In this document: piece by piece, positions 1-5,196 of the stretch
How the letters are laid out: every line of letters starts with the position of its first letter
How positions within the stretch are numbered: the stretch's first letter is position 1
NCBI GenBank assembly: GCA_045595705.1
Contig: JAZOBA010000153.1
Coordinates: 1-7,590 of the forward strand
Origin: JAJPXI01 sp045595705
Lineage (GTDB): Bacteria > Bacillota > Clostridia > Oscillospirales > Oscillospiraceae
Direction of reading: 5' to 3'
Length of the DNA stretch: 7,590 bases
Notes under the pieces: generated by a model
Databases searched by the model: none
The model's input: the letters and a program-made list of their open reading frames with translations, nothing else
What the model was told of the DNA's origin: nothing
Made by a program: the position numbers and the translations under genes

Positions 1-602
1 ATGCCCATCTGCTGCTGCAGATCCATCAGCAGGTTCAGAACCTGTGCCTGAATGGAAACGTCCAACGCGGAAACCGGCTCATCACAGACGATGAAATCGG
101 GGTTCAGAGCCAGAGCACGGGCAATGCCCACACGCTGGCGGCGGCCGCCGTCCAGCTCATGGGGATAGCTTTCCCACAGGCGCCGATCGATACCAACCAG
201 CTCCATCAGCCGCCGGGTCTCATCCAGCAGTTCCTTCTTACTGTGGAAGCGCTTGGAGTACTTCAGCGGCTCCTTGATGGTGGCCTCGATGCTCATACGG
301 GCATTCAGGGAACTGTAAGGGTCCTGGAAGATGATCTGGCACTTCTCATGGATATCCCGCAGCTGCTTGCCCTGGGCATGGGTGATGTCCACACCGTCCA
401 GCAGCACCTGACCGTCGGTGGCTTCCAGCAGGCGGATGATGGTTCTGCCCAGGGTGGACTTACCACAGCCGGACTCGCCAACGACACCAAGGGTCTTGCC
501 CCGCTCGATGGTGAAGGACACATCGTCCACCGCATGGTTCACACCGGCAGGAACATCAAAATACTTTTTCAGATTTTTTACTTCGATAATGGGTCTTTCC
601 AT
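1..602 (-). CDS. dppF: Oligopeptide/dipeptide-type ABC transporter ATPase, DppF/OppF-like (3' end beyond window)
   Basis: This is one of the two ATPase subunits that power the importer, acting at the cytoplasmic face of the permease pair. The first 200 residues are visible. They show Walker A GESGCGKST (42-50), a Q-loop glutamine at 93 in IIFQDP, an ABC signature reading LDGGR (150-154) followed by RQR, Walker B FIVCDE (170-175) and D-loop SALD (178-181). The switch histidine and C-terminal oligopeptide-transporter tail lie outside the window. The start is the ATG at 602, three bases after the dppD stop, with AAGGAGGG at 610-617 inside the last codons of dppD. The tight spacing implies translational coupling. 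The oddity is Asp in place of the usual signature Ser; I recall this variant from clostridial OppF-like proteins, so it is not necessarily inactivating. The family is certain. The symbol is by family and gene order, since Dpp and Opp cannot be separated here. Confidence 0.93.
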   Translation of the reverse strand, partial: MERPIIEVKNLKKYFDVPAGVNHAVDDVSFTIERGKTLGVVGESGCGKSTLGRTIIRLLEATDGQVLLDGVDITHAQGKQLRDIHEKCQIIFQDPYSSLNARMSIEATIKEPLKYSKRFHSKKELLDETRRLMELVGIDRRLWESYPHELDGGRRQRVGIARALALNPDFIVCDEPVSALDVSIQAQVLNLLMDLQQQMG

Positions 603-605
603 AGC

Positions 606-1568
606 TTAACCCTCCTTGATGCAGCGGCAGAAATGCCCCGGAGTCAGTTCGCGGTAAGGGATGTCACCTTTGCAGCTTTCTGTTGCATAGGGGCATCTGG
701 GGCAGAATCCACAGCCCTGGGGCAGATCAGTCGGATCTGGCGGCAGGCCGGGAATGGGCTTCAACCGCTCCGTATCCCGCTCCATATCCGGCAGGGAGTT
801 GAACAGGCCCTCGGTGTAGGGATGGGAAGGATGGTCAAAGATATCCTCCTTGGTGCCGTACTCTACGATCTTGCCTGCGTAGACAACCGCAACCTTGTCA
901 CAGGTCTGGGCCACAACACCCAGATCATGGGTGATCAGCAGCATGGAGGTATCGTACTTTTTCTTCAGCTCGTTGATCAGGTTCAGAACCTGGGCCTGAA
1001 TGGTCACATCCAGTGCGGTGGTAGGCTCGTCGGCCAGCAGCAGTTCCGGGTCACAGGCCAGAGCCATGGCGATGACCACGCGCTGCTTCATACCGCCTGA
1101 GAACTGGTGGGGATACTCAATGGCACGCTCCCGGGGAATGCCGACCATTTCCAGCATATCACCGGTTTTTTTCTCGGCTTCTGCTCTGGAGTAGTCATTG
1201 TGCAGCTGCAGCACTTCCACGATCTGGGAGCCTACGGACATAATGGGGTTCAGCGCGGTCATGGGATCCTGGAAGATCATGGCCACCTTCTTGCCCCGGA
1301 CCTTCAGCATTTCATGCTCAGGCTTGGCCATCAAATCTTCGCCGTCCAGCAGAATCTGGCCACCCTTAAAGATAGCGGGAGGATCCGGCAGAACACGCAG
1401 GATGCTCTTGGCGATGGTGGTCTTGCCGGCACCGGTCTCACCCACCAGACCCAGGGTCTCACCCTTGTACATATCAAAAGACACGCCATTGACTGCATGG
1501 ACGATCTTCTTATTCTGGGTATAAACGACTTCGATATCCTTTACCGAAAGAACAGGCGTTTGTTCCAT
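606..1568 (-). CDS. dppD: Oligopeptide/dipeptide-type ABC transporter ATPase, DppD/OppD-like
   Basis: This 320-residue protein is the partner ATPase of the DppF-like subunit and has normal length for the family. Visible motifs are Walker A GETGAGKTT (43-51), Q-loop Q100 in MIFQDP, signature FSGGM (156-160), Walker B LLLADE with catalytic Glu181, D-loop ALD, and switch His214 in LLITHD. All catalytic elements are intact. The C-terminal extension (about 230-320) is the oligopeptide-transporter tail with GLPPDPTDLPQGC followed by cysteines 286, 289, 292 and 299 (C-x2-C-x2-C-x6-C). In structurally studied DppD-type proteins this pattern binds a [4Fe-4S] cluster. Two further cysteines, 314 and 316, follow close to the C-terminus. 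The ATG at 1568 lies 10 bases after the dppC stop. A modest GAGG (1577-1580) overlaps that stop and sits 8 bases from the start. The 3' end carries the ribosome binding site of the next gene. Confidence 0.95.
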   Translation of the reverse strand: MEQTPVLSVKDIEVVYTQNKKIVHAVNGVSFDMYKGETLGLVGETGAGKTTIAKSILRVLPDPPAIFKGGQILLDGEDLMAKPEHEMLKVRGKKVAMIFQDPMTALNPIMSVGSQIVEVLQLHNDYSRAEAEKKTGDMLEMVGIPRERAIEYPHQFSGGMKQRVVIAMALACDPELLLADEPTTALDVTIQAQVLNLINELKKKYDTSMLLITHDLGVVAQTCDKVAVVYAGKIVEYGTKEDIFDHPSHPYTEGLFNSLPDMERDTERLKPIPGLPPDPTDLPQGCGFCPRCPYATESCKGDIPYRELTPGHFCRCIKEG

Positions 1569-1578
1569 ATCTCTTGCC

Positions 1579-2466
1579 TCACTTTCTCAGTTTCGGGTCA
1601 ATGGCATCCCGCAGGCCGTCGCCCATCAGGTTCACAGCCAGAACCGTGATCGCGATGAACAGGCCGGGGAACAGCATCATATGGGGGCAGGAATCGATAA
1701 AGCTCTTACCTGCAGTCAGCATGGCGCCCCATTCGGGAGAAGGCGGCTGCACGCCCAGACCGATGTAGCTCAGAGTAGCAGCCTGCATGATGGTGCCGCC
1801 GATGCCCATAGTGGTACCCACGATGGTGGGAGAAATAACGTTGGGCAGCAGATGCTTGAACATGATTGCGCTCTTCTTGCAGTTAATAACCTCCGCTGCT
1901 TCCAGATACTCCTTGGTGCGCTCCTGCAGAATCTGACCGCGGATCATACGGGCATTGTTGGGGATGATACCGATGGACAGAGCCAGAATCGTATTGCCAA
2001 AGCCGGGGCCAAGCGCGGTGGAAATGACAATGCACAGAAGCATGCCGGGAATAGCCGTCCAGATGTCGCAGAAGCGCATCAGCAGGTTATCCACATTGCC
2101 GCCGAAATAGCCGGCGATCAGGCCCAGCACCGCGCCGCCCACAGCGGCAGTAAGGGAACCGATCAGACCCAGAGCCAGAGAATACCGGCCGCCGTACAGA
2201 AGACGAGTCCAGATGTCACGGCCCATGGCATCACAGCCACAGATGTGTTTCCAGCTGGGACCGGCCTTGATGGACGTAATATCATACTGGAGAGGATCGT
2301 AAGGGGTAAACAGCGGTGCGAACACACACAGGATCACGATGGTCAGGAACAGAATGCCACCGATTTTGGAAGTAGGGCTTTCAAAAACACGCAGGAATGT
2401 CTGGACAAACATCGGCTGACGCTTTGCCAGCTTTTCCTGATTCTTTTCTTTCTTCAAACTGATCAT
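1579..2466 (-). CDS. dppC: Oligopeptide/dipeptide-type ABC transporter permease, DppC/OppC-like
   Basis: This 295-residue inner-membrane permease forms the translocation path with the DppB-like protein. The N-terminus is cytoplasmic and lysine-rich, followed by a first hydrophobic segment at about 34-53 ending in APLFTPYDP. The family motif GCDAMGRDIWTRLLYGGR (77-94) comes next, then five more hydrophobic stretches at about 95-120, 138-155, 157-172, 210-232 and 263-284. The cytoplasmic ATPase-coupling EAA loop is at about 187-209 (EYLEAAEVIN...HLLPN). The C-terminal pattern LGVQPPSPEWGAML and GDGLRDAIDP is typical of DppC. An ATG-type extension up to 2526 would add 20 residues overlapping dppB. 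I prefer 2466 because GGAGGT sits at 2473-2478 with a 6-base spacer and the protein then has a normal DppC N-terminus. The oddity is Asn195 at the usual EAA-loop glycine. The gene starts 4 bases after the dppB stop. Confidence 0.93.
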   Translation of the reverse strand: MISLKKEKNQEKLAKRQPMFVQTFLRVFESPTSKIGGILFLTIVILCVFAPLFTPYDPLQYDITSIKAGPSWKHICGCDAMGRDIWTRLLYGGRYSLALGLIGSLTAAVGGAVLGLIAGYFGGNVDNLLMRFCDIWTAIPGMLLCIVISTALGPGFGNTILALSIGIIPNNARMIRGQILQERTKEYLEAAEVINCKKSAIMFKHLLPNVISPTIVGTTMGIGGTIMQAATLSYIGLGVQPPSPEWGAMLTAGKSFIDSCPHMMLFPGLFIAITVLAVNLMGDGLRDAIDPKLRK

Positions 2467-2470
2467 TGGG

Positions 2471-3415
2471 TTACCTCCGCTTTCCGCTGGCGTACTGCGC
2501 CTTGATTCTCGGATCCACCATTGCATAGACCAGATCCATCAGCAGCACGGACAGGGCACTGAACAGGGACAGAACGATAACAGAGCCGCGAATGACGGGG
2601 AAATCCATGCTGTTGATGCCGTTGAGCATATACTGGCCGACACCGGGGATGGAGAAAATATTCTCGATAACTGCAGCGCCACCGACAATTCGGGTCAGAC
2701 CGCCAACCACGATGGTGATGATGGGCATCATAGCATTGGGGAACATATGCCGCCAGATAACCTTCTTCTCCTCCTGACCCTTTGCACGGGCGGTGGTGAT
2801 ATAGTCCGCGCGGAACACTTCCAGCATGGCAGACCGGGCCTGCCGTGCATTCATGGCAATGCCGGAAATTGCGGTAGCAATAATGGGCATGATAAAGCAA
2901 AGCCAGCTGTCGATGCCGTAGGCAGGCAAGATTTCCAGATTGACACTAAACAGGACGATCAGCATCAGCGCCACCCAGAAGTCGGGCAGAGAGATCAACA
3001 CCATGGAGATACCGATGGATGCGTAATCCTGCCATTTGCCCTGATGGGTAGCGGCATAGACGCCCAGAGGGATGCCCAGCAGGACCTGGATCACCATGGC
3101 ACAACCGCCGATCAGCAGGGTCAGGGGCATACGATGGAAAAGCTCTTCCACAACAGGAACCTGATAGGTCCAGGAGATGCCAAAGTCAAGGTGGAAAATC
3201 AGATTGTAAAGATAGTCACCCAGCTGTGCAAGGTAGGATTTGTCCAGACCCAACTTTGCTCTCAGATTGGCAACGTCAGAGGCGGTGGCCAGACTGCCAA
3301 GCATGGTTCTGGCAGGGTCACCAGGGATAAAATAGGTGATGGTAAAGATCAGAATGGTCACGCAGAGCATGATGATCAGCGTCCATCCCAATCGTTTTAA
3401 TACGTACTTCCACAT
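2471..3415 (-). CDS. dppB: Oligopeptide/dipeptide-type ABC transporter permease, DppB/OppB-like
   Basis: This 314-residue membrane protein is the other half of the translocation pore. It opens with the family's typical pattern: a short basic stretch (KRLGW), a first membrane segment at about 10-30, and the hallmark FIPGDPA (29-35). A periplasmic-side region then carries LRAKLGLD and FGISWTYQVPV. Five more hydrophobic segments follow at about 97-122, 132-157, 170-190, 232-258 and 277-302. The coupling loop is at about 204-231 (DYITTARAKG...HMFPNAMMP) with its conserved glycine (213). The C-terminus has the usual LVYAMVDPRIK. The ATG at 3415 has GGAGG at 3423-3427 with 7 bases between. It follows the binding-protein gene after 79 bp containing a strong hairpin and precedes dppC by 4 bp. 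Length and motif order are ordinary. Substrate cannot be inferred from this subunit. Confidence 0.95.
   Translation of the reverse strand: MWKYVLKRLGWTLIIMLCVTILIFTITYFIPGDPARTMLGSLATASDVANLRAKLGLDKSYLAQLGDYLYNLIFHLDFGISWTYQVPVVEELFHRMPLTLLIGGCAMVIQVLLGIPLGVYAATHQGKWQDYASIGISMVLISLPDFWVALMLIVLFSVNLEILPAYGIDSWLCFIMPIIATAISGIAMNARQARSAMLEVFRADYITTARAKGQEEKKVIWRHMFPNAMMPIITIVVGGLTRIVGGAAVIENIFSIPGVGQYMLNGINSMDFPVIRGSVIVLSLFSALSVLLMDLVYAMVDPRIKAQYASGKRR
2473..2478 (-). promoter_or_regulatory. Ribosome binding site deciding the dppC start
   Basis: GGAGGT on the minus strand overlaps the dppB stop codon (2471-2473) and lies 6 bases upstream of the ATG at 2466. It favours that start over an in-frame upstream ATG at 2526. 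The stop/SD overlap is what one expects for translational coupling of the two permeases, which are needed in equal amounts. Confidence 0.8.
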
Positions 3416-3440
3416 AAAGAAGCCTCCATATTATGTCAGC

Positions 3441-3472
3441 AGGGGCAACCGCAACTGCCGGCGGTTGCCCCT
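3441..3472 (-). other. Perfect 12-bp-stem hairpin between the binding-protein gene and the permease genes
   Basis: Positions 3441-3452 (AGGGGCAACCGC) are the exact reverse complement of 3461-3472, with an 8-base loop at 3453-3460. As minus-strand RNA it starts 22 bases after the binding-protein stop and ends 13 bases before the dppB ribosome binding site (3423-3427). It is followed by TGCTGACATAAT with no U-run, so it is not a standard intrinsic terminator. In binding-protein-dependent operons such hairpins commonly stabilise the upstream mRNA segment and lower downstream expression, so that binding protein outnumbers permease. That role is inference here. A REP-like dispersed element is the alternative. 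Confidence 0.75.
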
Positions 3473-3494
3473 TGATTTGACTATTTCTAATTCC

Positions 3495-5165
3495 TTATTC
3501 CCAAGTGTTGTCTGCATAGATGCAGCCGCCGGGGACGATGGCGTACTTGTAGCTGTTGCAAACCTGCAGGATATCAGAGGAGTAGATTGCGGACTCATAT
3601 GCAGCAAACAGGCCACGGCTGTATGCGTGCTCCACAACGTAGTTGTGCAGGGCATCCAGGTTTTCCTGAGTGTTGCCGGCATCGGTCATGCAGGTGTCGA
3701 TCAGAGTCTGCAGCTGAGGATCCTGAATGAAGTTCTTGGTGCCCTGACCCTCGTCGAAGTTGGAGGAACGGAACAGACGGGCATAGACAATAACCAGATA
3801 GTCATCGGATGCCATCATGTCAACGTACAGGTCCCATGCGGTGGGATCCACCACATCGGCGCTGGTGACGCTGAAGGATTCGGGCTTCAGCTCCACATTA
3901 ATGCCAATCTCGCCCAGCAGAATCTGAATAGTCTCACAGACATTCTGCAGCAGGTTACCGGATGTAAACAGCAGAGTCAGGGTCTCGCCCTTGTAGTTGG
4001 ACTTGGACAGGTACTCCTTGGCCAGTTCAATATTCCGGGCTGCGTAGAAGTCGTTCTGGTTTGCCCACTCATCATTGTAACCGGCGAACTTGCCGTTTGC
4101 CATATCGTAAACCACCTGTGCAGAAGCGGTGTCTGCAACTGCCAGAATGACCGTGGGATCAATGGCATACATGATAGCCTTACGCAGGTTTTCATCGCCG
4201 CAGAGGCTGCTACTGGAGCAGTTGGGCATCAAATAGTAGGTCAGGTTGGAGGGCCAGCTGTAGGTCTCCCAGCCTTCGGAGTACTCGCCGCCAGCCATAA
4301 ACTTGGCCTTATCGGTGTCACTCAGATTGGTGGTGTAGTCGATGGTTTCAGTACGCAGAGCAACAGTGTTCTGGCTCTGCTCGGTGATGATCTGATATTC
4401 AATGGTCTGCACGTTTGCGCAGGAACGGCTATTCTGGTGGTCGGTGCCCTCTGCCCAGTACTTATCGCTGGCTTCCAGAATCAGCTTATCGCCGGAACGG
4501 AAGTAAGTGCAGATGTAGGGACCGGTGCCGCAGGGATCGGTTGCGAAGTTATGATCCTGCATTGCCTTTTCGCTCCAGACGTAAATAACGCCAAAGATGT
4601 TTGCGTAGTCACCCAGCTCGTTCAGAGGAGCGTTAGTGTGGATGCGCAGGGTATAGTCATTCACAGCTTCGATATGGTCGAACTTACCGAAGTTCTGTGC
4701 ATAGCCGGAGTCCACCAGATAATTGGTGCAGAACACAACGTCGGATGCGGTGATATGGTTGCCGTCGGAGTCGTAAATGTTGTCGTAGATTTCAAACTCA
4801 AAGACGTTAGTCTCGACTTCCACGGGGATCTCCTTGGCCAGAATGCCGTACAGAGGGCCACCGAAACCGTCGATGTTGTAAAGACGCTCGAAGATGCTGT
4901 CCAGAACTTCCTTACCGCCCACATTGACATTGACAGGAACCAGGTCCTGGGGGTCAGCATTCAGAGCGATAACCACCTTCTCGTGTTTGACAGTTGCGGA
5001 GTTTGCATTGCCATAGGTTACTTCATTGCCGGAAATGTCGAGGTTTGCTTCGCCCTGGTTGCCCTGAGGCTGAGTGCTTTCCTGGCCGCCCTGGTTGCCT
5101 CCACAGGCACACAGAGACAGTACCATCACCAGGCACAGCAGCATGGAAATGATCCGTTTTGCCAT
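3495..5165 (-). CDS. dppA: Family 5 (DppA/OppA-type) extracellular solute-binding lipoprotein
   Basis: This 556-residue protein captures the transporter's ligand outside the membrane. Residues 1-20 are a lipoprotein signal peptide (basic MAKR, hydrophobic core, LSLCAC), with Cys21 as the likely lipidated residue. A Gly/Gln/Asn-rich tether runs to about 45. The SBP_bac_5 fold begins near 62 (KVVIALNADPQDLVPVN). Family landmarks are LDSIFERLYN (88-97), the DG.HITASDVVF stretch (about 134-145), PCGTGPY (211-217) with a following KLILEASDKYW, and LRKAIMYAID (327-336). The length is usual. The ATG at 5165 has AGGAGG at 5174-5179 with 8 bases between. The hydrolase gene ends 31 bp upstream and the permeases follow, so it belongs to this importer. 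The mature protein carries nine further cysteines (146, 212, 249, 316, 322, 410, 492, 536, 548), many for this family. Family members bind peptides but also sugars, metals or other small molecules, so the ligand is unknown. Confidence 0.92.
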   Translation of the reverse strand: MAKRIISMLLCLVMVLSLCACGGNQGGQESTQPQGNQGEANLDISGNEVTYGNANSATVKHEKVVIALNADPQDLVPVNVNVGGKEVLDSIFERLYNIDGFGGPLYGILAKEIPVEVETNVFEFEIYDNIYDSDGNHITASDVVFCTNYLVDSGYAQNFGKFDHIEAVNDYTLRIHTNAPLNELGDYANIFGVIYVWSEKAMQDHNFATDPCGTGPYICTYFRSGDKLILEASDKYWAEGTDHQNSRSCANVQTIEYQIITEQSQNTVALRTETIDYTTNLSDTDKAKFMAGGEYSEGWETYSWPSNLTYYLMPNCSSSSLCGDENLRKAIMYAIDPTVILAVADTASAQVVYDMANGKFAGYNDEWANQNDFYAARNIELAKEYLSKSNYKGETLTLLFTSGNLLQNVCETIQILLGEIGINVELKPESFSVTSADVVDPTAWDLYVDMMASDDYLVIVYARLFRSSNFDEGQGTKNFIQDPQLQTLIDTCMTDAGNTQENLDALHNYVVEHAYSRGLFAAYESAIYSSDILQVCNSYKYAIVPGGCIYADNTWE

Positions 5166-5173
5166 TTTAAATT

Positions 5174-5179
5174 CCTCCT
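5174..5179 (-). promoter_or_regulatory. Ribosome binding site of the solute-binding protein gene
   Basis: AGGAGG on the minus strand lies 8 bases upstream of the ATG at 5165, in an AT-rich 31-bp spacer (5166-5196) after the hydrolase stop. The spacer is too short for a full promoter plus leader, which supports co-transcription with the hydrolase gene. The site is a near-perfect match to the 16S anti-SD, consistent with high expression of a binding protein. Confidence 0.75.
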
Positions 5180-5196
5180 ATTGTATTCGTTATTGG

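Noticed and set aside
159..1100. Plus-strand open frame spanning the junction of the two ATPase genes
   Set aside because: It is antisense to Walker A, signature and Walker B regions of two ATPases. No family resemblance is visible.
1681..2505. Long plus-strand open frame opposite the DppC-like permease
   Set aside because: Its translation is rich in Gln, His and Asp without any domain pattern, and the minus strand has a fully motif-bearing permease with its own ribosome binding site.
2467..2526. N-terminal extension of dppC to the in-frame ATG at 2526
   Set aside because: It would overlap dppB by over 50 bases and add a non-typical sequence. The ATG at 2466 has a well-spaced GGAGGT.
3416..3440. 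Possible internal promoter for dppB (TAATAT-like element near 3430)
   Set aside because: The only TTG-type upstream element gives a spacer of about 15 bases or less and lies inside the hairpin, and transcription would start at or beyond the ribosome binding site.
3441..3480. Hairpin read as an intrinsic terminator on either strand
   Set aside because: On the minus strand no U-run follows the stem. On the plus strand the following bases are only mildly T-rich and no plus-strand gene ends there.
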